64,000 nucleotides of DNA. It comes from Pectinophora gossypiella. Taxonomy: Eukaryota; Arthropoda; Insecta; Lepidoptera; Gelechiidae. Location of the stretch: positions 8,556,001-8,620,000 of the forward strand of contig NC_065406.1 in NCBI RefSeq assembly GCF_024362695.1, given 5' to 3'. How positions within the stretch are numbered: position 1 is the stretch's first letter; every line of letters begins with the position of its first letter. The notes below the pieces were generated by a model. The model was not told the origin of the DNA, did not search any database, and saw only the letters and a program-made list of their open reading frames with translations. Below are positions 11,089-24,600 of this stretch, piece after piece. A program made the translations under genes and the position numbers.

Positions 11089-14000
11089 CCAGGATTGGGT
11101 AGAATCAAAATTCAAAAAGTTAACTTCTATAATATGTATGAAAAATCTATTGAACCTTTCAACAAATAGGTGCTACAAATAACTCACGTTCAACTTCTAA
11201 TTCAAATTCAAATATACTTTATTGCACCAAAATAAAAGAAAATAGTTACAAAAGATACTTAAACTACGTCGTGCAAGATGTTTCGAGAACAAGTATAATT
11301 TCTGTCTTCAGATCCTTCATTATCATCAAGCCGCTTTAGAAACCTGTAATTATAATTTTCTTCTTTATCTAGACAATATCAACTGTTGCTTTGCATATTG
11401 AAATCACGGAAGTTATCTCAGAATACTCGACGAATTATTGTTGATCTCAGTAATAAATCTTCTATAGCGCACTTACTTGATTGATTGATTGATAAATTAC
11501 TCCTCATTTGCGCTAGTTACCAAATCTTCAATGCGACTCGGCAGAAAAGCAATAAAGTTCCCTACTAGAAGAGGCAGAATTATAAATCGCCAACTACAAA
11601 CCAGCGATCACTTTTGGTATATCTGTATTTAGATAGTAATTGACCAGCTTATCACCATCGCTTGGGTACAAGAATAAGAATACTTACAAGATTATTACTA
11701 CAATTAACTAGGTAAGTACACAGAGGCTTCTTCAGCGCGAGTCATGTCGGCACGTAGAGTCAAGGGGCGAGGCCGCAGGGTCAGCGGAGGGCAGACATCG
11801 CCTCTTGCCACGTCACTGCCACCATCATCAACTCTGCGCTTTTTTACTATTATCTACCTACTTTAGAATAAAAAATGTAATTTACAACAGTAGCCTTTTT
11901 GCGTCACACTTTACAACAAATTAAATACTTCCCGGCTCATATATTTTTTTTATATTTAAACGTTTGCGTTGACACCATTTCGCATGAGTTGTTTACGTAC
12001 AGGGTGATATTGATTGGAAATAATTAAGGACGGCATGTGATGTCAAAATCCTACGCCAGTCACTGAACCAGGGCAGTAATAAAAATACCGTTACACTTGT
12101 ATCGCAAGAAAACATGCAAGTTCATAAGGGGTACGTACACTAGTATCATCGTAAAAATAAACTAGTGGTAATTACCATGTCTGGCACTGCTTACTGGATA
12201 GATCTTCACGTATGAAAACGGCGGAAAATGTCGTACACATTGCCACTCCGTTTAAGTCATTGATAGTATGTGATATCAAAAACTCTGAGGTGCCCAAATC
12301 TAAAGTTAATAAACGGTATCACATTTTTTTTACATGACTTGTATATTATGTCTGACATCCTATTTAGACAGTCGTCAATGCGATTGTGCTGCGGAATCCT
12401 ATTAAACTAGTGATTTCTTTATTTCCTGGTCATATCTTGAGGGATATCGGGCATAGGTATATAACTTATGTACTTAATAAAATAATGTAACTTATGTAAT
12501 GTTGCAAGAAATTCAGAATGTATCCGACAATAATTATCATTATCATATAAACGACACGGAAATTAGCAAATACCGTCATTGTACTGACGTGCAGTGGTAA
12601 AATTTACATTACATTGCGGCATTATTTAAATCAGAATTATACAACAATACGTCATTGACATTTTGTGGCGGCCCTAGCAATATTTAGGTGGTGCAAGACC
12701 TCTCAGTGACGCCCCTCAAAATAAGTACAATATTTTTCGATTAGTTTAATCTTTTGAAAATGTCGTTTACGGCCAATCATTAGGTGTATGATTTTTATGT
12801 GGCCGCGAAGAGGTCTAATTCACAGGGCAGGTGTTCCTAATCCAGTTACTCCCCTGTAGATCCGGGGCTGCCAGCCAGGGTGGTCCCGTCTTGGTTGACT
12901 TTGGCGCCCCCCTAAAACAGCGCCCGGTACGATCGCACCGCTCGCCCCGCCCTAGGGCCGCCACTGTTACATTCTGTGCCATGCGCAGGATTAATAAAAT
13001 TCGGAATTCCATGCTGCTGCATCATATCCGAAATACCTACCGACTAATGGATATCTAATGTTGTGTTTGATTGCTTGACATAATTGATATAGGGTAGGCG
13101 ATGGATTAGTCACATATTTATTTCTTCATATATAGATAATGTCTGCAGATTCATCTTTTAGGATTATGGATTTAATTTTACTTAGCTTACGTACTATTTA
13201 TGTAAGTACACCTGAGGCAATAGTCCCTAATAATCATCTTTTATAACGTCATTTATACCGAATAAAAGACCTTCAAAAGGTAAATGCACTGACTCTGACA
13301 CAAAACACGGAAATTATTTCGACGTCAACTGTCATTTGAAAATAGGCTGAAGTATTTATTATTTTGTCAGTTGTCACTGAAAAAAGTGAGGAGGTATCAT
13401 AATTTCGCGGTGTAATTTCGTACATTGATTACTGTGTTAATTATTAGCCAGGAAGTTAGGCGATACCTGCGTATATAGTAATATTACTTAATTAAGAAAC
13501 AAAATTGATGAAGTATTATGCGGTTAGAGGCTTAGTTTATAACCGATTCCATTATAGGTAGTATTGACTTTAGGCATGGGCGCTGAAGCTAATAGGAATT
13601 ATGTGGTATGCACATATAAGTACAACACGGCTTCGTCGCGGCAAGTCGTGATTGCACGTTGGGTTGATTAGCAAATAGACGCGGTAACGGGCAGTCCCGC
13701 GGCGTTCTCGATATGTTCCCCAACTGCCGGCCATTGCTCAAAGCTGGTGGGCGGTTCAATTGTACTGTTTACTTTTCGGAGACGACATGACGCAGGTGGC
13801 GTTAGTGTGTCACCGCCACGGCTATGTACACACATACCGGTTATAACTTTTATTCACGAGTACGCTTTCACTCCCACTTTATTTACATACGGCTGTATTT
13901 GTCCCAGACCATATTATATAAAATGTCCAAGCACTTAATTTAAATATCTAATGAAGTTTGTAAAGTGTAAAGAAAGTATCATGGGAAATATCTTCGGGCA

Positions 14001-15641
14001 CCACACATATCACCTTGACAGATAGGCGCGTGTATTGCGTAATGGTAAAAATTAGAATGATGGACGACGCGTGTTATGTATGTGATTATTTTGTTTTTAA
14101 AGTCTGGCGGCTTCAAAGAAAAAGAAATTGTTTGTTTACCAATACTTTGATCCGGCTCGAAGGACCACGCGCTTTCTAGAACACGTATTTATGATAGCAG
14201 CTTTCATTATTCGTTTGTAATTACAAATCACAACTTATGTATTTATGCTAAGCAAATGTTTAAGTCAGTAAAGTTTACGCTCTGTTAATTTGAAATATTT
14301 CGCTTAGGTACATAGCAATATAATTCAGATGAGGAATTGAGTATTTGGTGAAAAAATAAACTAGCGAGATCGATGACACGTGACATCGAAACCCGCTAAG
14401 CTTAAAACACGGTTTTATTTTTTATTTATTATCCACAGACCACTATAGCCAATATGAGCTTAATACTTTTACTTTTCTGCGCAAACAAAAATAGGTACCT
14501 AATTTGATACAAAAGGTTACTCAAGCTGTCACTGTCATGCATATTGATTAAGCAGCGTGAATATATAACATGATATCGCATCACACTGAATCTTAATTTT
14601 ACTCGATACCAGAAAAAATGGCGTCTTGCCGCGAGCAGTACCAGAGAATTATACGAACACACGTATCGCGCAAATTCTCAAAACATGCGTCTTGTTTTAT
14701 TTTATAAACATTGTCACGATCACGGCGAATGGCACATACGAGGCGGCTTTCATCCGTTAGTGCCGCCCCTTGCACGGCCGCATGAATGGAATGTTCCATG
14801 CTGCTTATAATCCCGAGCTAGTAGTAGAAGTCACAGGGAATCGAGCATGGACGTATTATAGACTATCAACTGGAAGAATTTAGGTATTCGTACACTGCTC
14901 TACAACAAGAGACTATAGGTAGGTTTTTATCCAACAATTAATAGCTTCTCTGCTTCTAACAGATTATGTACGTATTATTAGCGTATCAATGGATGATCGT
15001 AAGAATCGAGTAGCCGACTCGAGCGACGACACCGCGCTGCATACTTTATTTATTAACACATTCTACCCAGTAAATCTTAACACAACCACACTACTATGTC
15101 AAGGCACTAGCCAGAGTTGAACGTCACCACCAACCTACAATTATATTGATAATTTTACAATGCAAATTATATGATTACTTGGTATTCAAGTAGAGTAGGA
15201 AGCAGTGTTCCAGTAAGTGGGCAAAGCAACGAGTTCGTGAGGTGTATATCCACGATTTAAAAGTCAAAATGATGATATCATTGAACCAACAGCCAGCACA
15301 TGTTTACATTGCCAATAAAATTGAACGTGGACATACAAGCAACTACTCGAAACGTGTATAAAACTGAGGTCAAGATGACTACCGACAATCTCCCCATAAA
15401 AAATATAGTATCTGAGAACCCTTCCGAGAAGTCCCAATTATCATCATTAAAAGATGCTAAATGATAACTTTCTACTGCCATAGATACCTAACAGACTCAA
15501 GACAAAATGGTTTTATTTAACAATCTGATAACAACCCGAAAGTTGAATTTTAAAATGCTCACCCACGGGGCCACGGCTATTGGATAATCATTGCGGACAA
15601 TATTTGGTTTACTAGCTTAACGAACTATTCATTGTTTACAG
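11089..15641. other. Non-coding stretch upstream of first ABC exon seen
   Basis: No exon could be assigned. GC-rich islands at about 11,740-11,830, 12,845-12,990 and 13,600-13,830 look like fragments of old repeats or regulatory DNA. I searched for the missing N-terminal exon of the ABC transporter (it should end in codon phase 2 and encode the cytoplasmic segment before the first membrane domain) and did not find it, so it is either left of the window or too divergent to recognise by eye. Confidence 0.4.
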
Positions 15642-18600
15642 GAAATGGCTGGAGGAAATTGCATTAGCGAGCAAGTCCGGCAGAAAACCTTCCCTGCTGC
15701 GTGCCATGACGAAAGCATTCTGGATGAGTTTCGCTCCTTCCGGATTCATGTTCCTCATACAAGCCCTCGTGCTTAAGTGAGTATTTTTCCTAACCATCCT
15801 CATCACAACCCATTGACATCGTCACGCGAACAACACATAAAACCAAATTATGAAACCTTATGTAATTTGTCGCAATTGACGTCGTTGAGCGCTTCCCAAA
15901 ACCTAATTCAATTAAAGGAAGAAAGAGTTTCTCGGATAAAATGCTATGAAACTCTGATAACGATATTTGAACTGCAATATATGACGCGTCGAAAGGCGTG
16001 AAGACGAGTTGACTTTGCAAATCTTACGGTGATTTATACGATATGTATTATAAGATAGTACGATGAACAATCGAGACAAAGGCGAGACAGACTAATACAA
16101 AGCACCAAATAGGCAATAAGTCCTATAAAATGTGGTGCTCTAACCACAGTCTCGGTTATTGATAAGTGACAATGCGAATTGGTGGATTTTGATCAATAGT
16201 TAATGAACGAAATACCTAAATCAGTCTAGCATTATAACGAATGGGCACGGAAGAGGGGTATTATACCTATAATTGACATGACACGGCTCTGGATTGGCGT
16301 TTCTCTATCAACCCGCAGTAACCTAAGGGGCTGAATTTCCAAGCATCCCTTCTAGAGCTTGCCCATATTGGAAACAGCATCAAGTTTTTAGTTACACCGG
16401 TTTAGACTGAGCGCTGACATGTCAGTCATTTAATGATTTATTGTTAGGGTTTTTTTCATTTCACTTACCTAATACCCAATTATATTTCACCAGACCGTTC
16501 CAGCCGGTTGCGTTGAGCATGATGCTTGCGTACTGGGAGCCGGGGTCGGACATGTCGTACGAGCAGGCGGTGTACTGCGCCTCTGCCGTCATCTTCATGT
16601 CGCTGTTCATCGCCTTCCTCAACCACCACGGCACATACTCCACCCAACAGTTCGGCATGAAAGTCCGCATAGCTGCGTGCTCGCTTATTTACAGAAAGGT
16701 ATGTTTTTTACATATGCAGAATGCGTTACTTTAATTAAGGTTTCAAGTGGGATGAATTTCCGGACTTTTTTCCGTTTTCGATTCCTCTAAAACTTATGCT
16801 CAAAGTATCTTTTCCAACAATACAATGACATCAAAAGAAAATTACACAAAACGTGATTATGGTAGTGCCGCGGCGTTGGCCACGACGATGGTATACTGTG
16901 GCTTGTGACATGATTATTGAGAGAGTACCTAGTAGTGTGCTATTTATCTAAGGAGATAGCTTTCGCAGCACGTATCTATTGGTCGAACCGCGCGCTACCC
17001 GTGCAGAACTTCTGAACCACCAACAAAGATTTGTTAACTGTACAGGTGATGCGTATGAGCTCTGGCGCGCTGGCACAGACAACCGCCGGCCAGGTGGTGA
17101 ACTTGCTGTCGAACGACGTGAACCGCTTCGACTACGCGTTCATCTACTCTCACTTCATCTGGCTGCTCCCACTGCAAGTCGTCGTGGTCTGCTACCTCAT
17201 CTACATCAAGATCGGATACGCTGCCATCGTCGGCGTCGTCGGCATCGTCTTGCAAACTATACCAGTGCAATGTACGTGTAATTCTTTATTTATTCTTATC
17301 ATATCTAGCCTACTTTTATTGCACACAAACAAGACATACAAACATTTTTGTGCAGCATTGATGACACTCTTCTCTATTTTGAACTTCGGCCAATCTTTCC
17401 AATAATCGTTGAGATCGGCCCATCTTTTATGGAGCTATTCCATATTGGATATCTCAAATCTACACGGGGTCTCAAACGAAGGCCCATACAGGAAAGAATA
17501 ACTAGCATGACAAACTGCAATAATTTAAACCTTTTCCATCTTGCAGCATACATGAGTAAATTGGCAGCAAGACTCCGCATGAAGACTGCTACCAAAACCG
17601 ACGAGCGCGTGCGCATCATGGACGAAATTATCAATGGCATGCAGGTAATACTTAATCTGATATTACTAGAGATGTCATGTCATGACTTTTATGTACTTAA
17701 TGTTTATGTAATTTTTTTCAAGGTGATAAAAATGTACGCGTGGGAGAAGCCGTTCGAGCAAGTGGTGGCCCTGGCTCGCAAGAACGAGATCAACTGCATC
17801 ACCTCCGCTTCCTACCTGCGAGGAGTATACCTCAGCTTCATGGTGTTCACCGAGAGACTCACGCTCTACATCACCCTCCTCTCCTACTCGCTATTCGGCT
17901 TTCAAGTCACTGCCGATATTGTAAGTTCAAAAATAATACTTAATAAATTATATTAGCCATACTTTTATCAAAATATAGTGCAACTATCCACAATAGTAGA
18001 GTCCTCTTCGCGCACAAGCAACACCGGTGCCGCTCACTCTTTATACGTCATGCTATACATTATGGAGCAGACGTTAACGTCATTAAACTGTACCATCCAC
18101 GTGACACTGTAAAGATTTTTAAGTTCCAGCAATCTGAAGCACGAACCCAACTGCGCTTATAAGAATATAATTTGCAGGTATTTCCACTGGCGCAATTCTT
18201 CAACACACTGCAAGGGACGCTCTCAATAATCATGTCAAATGCAGTTTCATTTTTGGCGGAGGCGCTAATTTCGGTTCAGCGCCTTGAGGCGTTTATGTTA
18301 CTTGGTACGTGAGGCCAAGCCTCTTGCACCCGTACTGCACGCCTTAAATGCACGCCACACACAATTTTTAACTCCTTATACGAGTCCCAACTATAACAGA
18401 GACTCGGTTCTGTAAATAACCTTAATCCTAAGTTTCTTCTTCCTTTCTCTTCTAGGGTTCGATTGCGTAACATATTTCAGCTAATGCTACGGCGTAGCAC
18501 ACTGCTACGTCTGTATTTCCTAAAACAAAATTAGAATAGACAAAACAACTAATGTCGTTCAAATGATACACTAAGTTCATTCGTTAGGTCAGCTTTCTTA

Positions 18601-21600
18601 CGTAATATGTTTTTTTTTAAGCCGGATACACATACCTCGCAATGTCTGTAAGCGCCTTTAAGCAATTCACGTGGTAACATTTAATTATGACACGAATACA
18701 TACATTATGCGCTCATTTTGAAGGGCCTATTACTAAGGGCCTATAACTAATGACAAGTAGGTACGTCAATCATATTGCCCGGAACACATGGAGAACTATA
18801 AAGACGGGTGTTTCCAGGTGTTCCCGATGGCTCAATTTTTCAACATACTTCAAGCGACTGTGGCTATCACTTTGCCAATGACTCTATCTCAAACCATGGA
18901 GTGTATAACGTCTATTCGCCGTATAGAGGCGCTCTTATTCTTGGGTACGATTTTAAACAAATATTTGTTTGGGTGATGTCCAGTGTCGTCGGTATTATTC
19001 AATATATATTATATTATTTGATTATTCAAAGATATGCCCAAAATCTTGTTGTCCGTTAATACTAATACCACATCCCAAACTTGTTTGTAAATAATATTCT
19101 ACTAAGTGATTTTTGTTTTGGTTTTGTTTAATATTCTACTAACAAATCGCGGGGATGGAGGTGAAGGTACCTATTTGTTTGGATTTTCTATTAATACTCT
19201 ATTTTAATATAGGTGTTTGTCCTGTTTTGTGTATCTTGTAAAATTACACAATATTTATTTTTAACTGCGGAACTAACTACTTAACACTGAAATCTTATGT
19301 TTTCTGTTTTCTCAAATTTTGGTTTAACAATATTTTTCTATTTTATGTTATTTAATAATTTACTCCTAAGTACTTATTATTTCCGTCATTGAAAAGATAT
19401 GGATTAAGTACTTCTAAGTAAATTTCTAGTGATTCTAATTCTTGTACAAATGCATAGATGAACGTGAGGACTTGCGGAGTGTGGCTGACGTAGACATCGC
19501 GAAGCTGGTGCAGAGCGTGGAGAACAAGAAGAACAAGAACCTGAGCGAGGTGGACCTCTGCCACAACTCCTTCAAGAAGATTGACGTCGACGGCATTTAT
19601 AACCCCGGTGAGACAACCAACAACCAAGGCTATTCACACTTACTAATATTATAAAGTAACTGTTACCCGCGTCTTCGTTCGCATGAAACCGTACTATTGA
19701 AACTATAGAAGTTTCTTACAAACTTTGCCACCCCTTTTTATCCCCTTAGGGGTTCAGTTTCGCAAAATCCTTCAGTTTCAGTGAGCACCTACGTCCTAAA
19801 AGGAAACCCAATGCAAAATTTGAGACTCGTGTAGTTTATGAGATTTCGTGATGAACGAGTCAGTCAGTGACCTTTCACATCAGTATCTTTTATATACATT
19901 TTATACAGAATAGATACGAAAGAAATTCTATTGTCAATTTTTATTCTGACGTTTTGCTCGTCTAAGATTCCCTTTTTTGTTTTATTTTCCTAACTTATCT
20001 TTAATCATTTCAGGTTTTGAATGCAACGAGAAGGGCTTAATGAACCCAGGGCTCAACGGAATCCCGGTGAATTCTGACGTGGGCATCCTCATCCAGAATG
20101 TGAACGCGAGCTGGACTGAGGACGGTCCGCTGACACTGCGTGACGTCAGCATTACCGTGCCCAAGGGCAAACTCTGCGCCATCATTGGATCCGTTGGCTC
20201 CGGCAAGGTACAATAAACCATTTTGTTGTTTTGTAGTCATAATGCAAAATAATTTACTTTAACAATGATTTTTAATGCTCTAAAACAACATAGAATTTTT
20301 CAAAATATTTCTATCTTAGCTCCAAAATCACTGTAATCCTGCGGTTTACCGACTTGCATCTCCATCGGGGAGTTCAGTTCGATCCCCTACCGGAATTGAA
20401 TGAATGAGTTATTCATACATCTTAAGCGCAATTTTCACTAACACATTTGGGTAGGGACCATTATAGACGGTGATACGCCTCGCCACCTATTACGTTGGTC
20501 TAACAAAAAGCTTGGTGAAGCGTGGGAACTTAGTTCATGAGGCGATGAATGTACCTCTGAGTACCCCGATCGGAACATACCTAGTCATGTTCTTTTTATA
20601 ATGTTATGCTTATATCCAAATAAGGCATATTTCAGATAATTGATGAAAATAAATTAAATTTAGATGCAATCCCTAACACAATTTGAATATTTCCAGAGTT
20701 CCATACTGCAACTGCTCCTGAATGAGTTGCGCTCCACCAGCGGGCGCGTGCACCTCTGTGGCCCGCTGGCGTACGCCAGCCAAGAGCCGTGGCTGTTCGT
20801 AGCCACCGTCCGCCAGAACATACTCTTTGGACTGCCTTATAACTCCAAGAAATACAAGGAGGTAAACGTTAAAATAAGAGATAAAATGTTTTATCACGTA
20901 TTGTTGTGTTCTGGAGAGCATTATCAGAAGAGAGAAAGAGAGATTTTATAGAAGCAAAAAAAAACTGAGGAAAATCTATCCTTAAAATGTTGGAGTCAAC
21001 AGAAAGAAAATAAGACAACCGTATAACATTACTTGGCACCAATCCCATCTGAACTGCTAAGCCTGAAATTAATAACAATACTTACGGTACAAATGTAAGT
21101 AATTAAAGCACATAATAACGGGTTCTTACCGCGTTTAAATGGAGATATGAGACTCCCGATATAGCCGCTGTATGATAATAACCGCGTAAACTTAAAACAA
21201 TGTACAAATGTAAGTATATTTGTTCCTGCCAGAGCTTGTACGTTTTGATATTTCCAGGTGGTGAGGGTGTGTGCGTTGCAGAAGGACTTCCAGCAGTTCC
21301 CCCACGGAGACCAGACGTTGGTGGGAGAACGAGGCGCCTCACTATCTGGTGGGCAGCGAGCTCGTATCAACCTCGCCAGGGCTGTTTACCGACAAGTATG
21401 TCAAGCTCTTTTTCTGACATTATCCTTGTACTTATACTTAATATAAGAAAGAAAGAAACGTTTATCATTGAATGACGCCACATAACATAAAGCACAACAT
21501 CAAAAACACACAGAAAACTAGGCACAAATTATCCAACAAAAAGTAACAAGCCAAGGATATTAAGTTACATAGACGAAGACGAACGTACGTACTGATTTAC

Positions 21601-24600
21601 AATGTACTTACCTACTTATCTAAATCCAGAACCACCTAAGTGGTTATCTTTTGTCTCTATCATGAGCAAACAAATTGCGTTTCCCATATCCATATAACCG
21701 CAATATTTTGTTTCACTTAATATTATAGGCGGAAATCTATCTGCTGGACGATCCACTGTCGGCGGTGGACGCTCACGTCGGGCGCCAACTGTTCGACGAG
21801 TGCATCAGCGGGTACCTGCGCCACACCACACGGGTGCTCGTCACGCATCAGCTACACTACTTGAAGGCTGCCGACTACATCGTGATCATGAACAACGTGA
21901 GTATATAACTATAGGGAACAGTATTGCAGATTGACTGCTATTCAGAGAGACAGAGAAAAACATTAATTTAATCAAAGCACATGTACATAACAACGAACTT
22001 GCTTGCAATAAATATCTATATTTAATAACATATATATACTAATACTCATGTTAAATATAGTGTAAAGGGCAAAAAAGAAATTTGCGTGTCAGGTAAAACT
22101 AATCTTGCTCAAGTTGGAAGGTCCTACAAACTATTCATAATGTAGTTTTAACAATTGCCACGAAAGGTTGTCAATAGACAAAATATTGTAAACTAACACC
22201 ACTATGATATCTTAGACGAAAACATTATAATTTCAGGGCAAAATAGAAGCTAAGGGGACGTACGATGAACTACAAACATCTGGCAAAGATTTCGCCAAAC
22301 TGTTGTCCGCTTCACACGATGAAAACGATGACAACAAGGAAGCTGAAAAACCTCCCCCAATGTCTAGACGCACGTCGGCTAGAGTAAGTTTTTCTTTAAT
22401 TGCTTCAATACAAATGTGGATAGATTATATGAATCCAACGCAGGATCATTTTCTGGTCTCACATTGTAATGTCTTACTATTGCTATTGATTTTCTATTAG
22501 CAACTTTCTCACACAAGCTTTATAACTCTGTGTTTTGAAAAGACATTTAAGAATATTTTCGCAACAAAAACAAACATCATTTTAACGTTCCACTGAATTC
22601 TAGCTATCAACAACTCGACGGCCGTCTCTGTCTGAATCGATGACTGGTTTCGAGATTCCTGCTCAAGAGATGGAGGAAGAGGAACGCGAGTCAGGCTCCA
22701 TGGGGTGGCAAGTGTATGGAGCATACTGGCGCGCCGGTGGACGTACTGGCACGATCCTCTTCATGATTGTTCTACTGATCGTCGGACAACTGTCAGCGAC
22801 GCTGTGTGACTATTGGGTCACTTTCTGGTGAGCGAAAAGTTGCATTGAGAATGTTTGCGCATATTTAATAGTGTAGAGAATAGTAGAGTTAGTCAAGGAC
22901 AATCAACCAGAGATCCGCTGCACTGCCAGGCTGGTCGAGATGATTGATATCCTACGAACCAAGTATGAAAAAAAAAAACATTTAAATTATTTTTGTCAGA
23001 CATGATGGAAATTAACTCTGAAACCAGCATTGGTGGGTAGGAAAAAAGAATGGAAATGTTCAATTTGAAATCTTTTCTCGTCCTTTATTATACTTACTTA
23101 ACTACTTACTAATAAAACTAATTTACACAGGACAAACGAAGTCACCCGACAGAAGGAGAGAGAAACAAATAGCACCACCACTATCGATTACGACCGAGTC
23201 ATCGCACCAAAGAATACCACTTTCAACCTCGCAACCTACTTCTCTGGAATAGACCTTGTACCAGGTGTGACTTTTTCTTTGATAATATAGTTTCTAACTT
23301 GTAAGTCGTTTAAATATTTGCTATAAAATATTTATCTAACTAAACAAATAGTTGTGATTGAGATGATTAGGGAACTTCTGGATTGCCTTTGCGATTTCCT
23401 TATAGTGGGTAGGTAATAGTCGAAAAATATGGATCACAGCATCCTTTGACACCACAGACTATTCCCGTACCAAAGACCTATGAATTGACCTGACAAAGAA
23501 TTGATGCGTAGGACAGCTTTTAGAACAATACATAGGTAAATTTTCTTTGTGTGGCTCTTTCAAACTAGGTTGTACTCCAATCGGCTGTATCTTTCTGTCC
23601 TGCTGTTATACGCAACGTGCTAGAGCGTCTGAACTATCTATACTTAATCCATCTGTTTTATCTCGTATTGCAGACCTGGACATCCACGCCTACATCGGCC
23701 CGCTGGACACGTCACAGTATCTCTATGTGTACTCGGCTCTGATCGTGTGCTGCATCTTCTTCATCACGGCGCGGGCTTTCATGTTCTTCAAGGTGTGCAT
23801 GACGGCTTCGCGTAACCTGCACAATGACATGTTCCACTCCATGCTTAGAGGCGTCATGAGATTCTTCGATGCCAACTCTTCAGGTAATAATAAAACAGAG
23901 TGCACAACATTTGACGCTCAATTTTGACGATCAAGTACTTAAGTAATAACCAAATTTTTCACTTCCAGGACGGATTCTCAACCGTTTCTCCAAAGACATC
24001 GGCGCGTTGGATGAGTTACTTCCTCGTTTCCTGTTGGAATGTATACAGATTTACCTGGTGATGTTCAGTATCCTCGCTCTCAATGCTGCGGCGCTAGTGT
24101 GGACGTTGCTACCCACTACTATCATCCTACTGCTGTTCTACACTATCCTGCAGATATACCTCAAATCAGCGCAGTCCATCAAACGATTGGAAGGAACTAG
24201 TAAGTATAAAAATATCCAAAGTATGCTATCTAGAGATTCCAACAAAGTCGGGTGCTGCATAGTTCTTGAAGAAAAGCCAGTGTACCTAGGGCCTACTTGA
24301 TTATTGGTTAGGTTTTACGAACATCACATGAAGCTGTTGAACAACTTAATTTTTTTTCTTGATATAAACATCATGGATTTACATATACTCATTGCAACTT
24401 CTAGCGCGGAGTCCAGTGTTCTCCCATATGTCAGCGACCCTCAACGGCATTAGCACCATTCGTTCTTCCGGAGCCCAACAACGGTTGATAAAAGACTTCG
24501 ACCGCTTCCAGGTAATTTTAAATGATTTTTTATCGATGTGTTAGCACCTACTTACGTAAGAAATTTTAACGATACCTGATATCTCATATTTTAAGAGCAC

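Noticed and set aside
12815..13058. Overlapping opposite-strand frames of 65 and 75 codons in a GC-rich patch
   Set aside because: Both strands are open because of local GC content. The patch looks like an old repeat fragment, and neither product resembles a protein domain.
14370..14400. CACGTG E-box in a near-palindromic context
   Set aside because: A single E-box far from any recognised start site; expected by chance in a window of this size.
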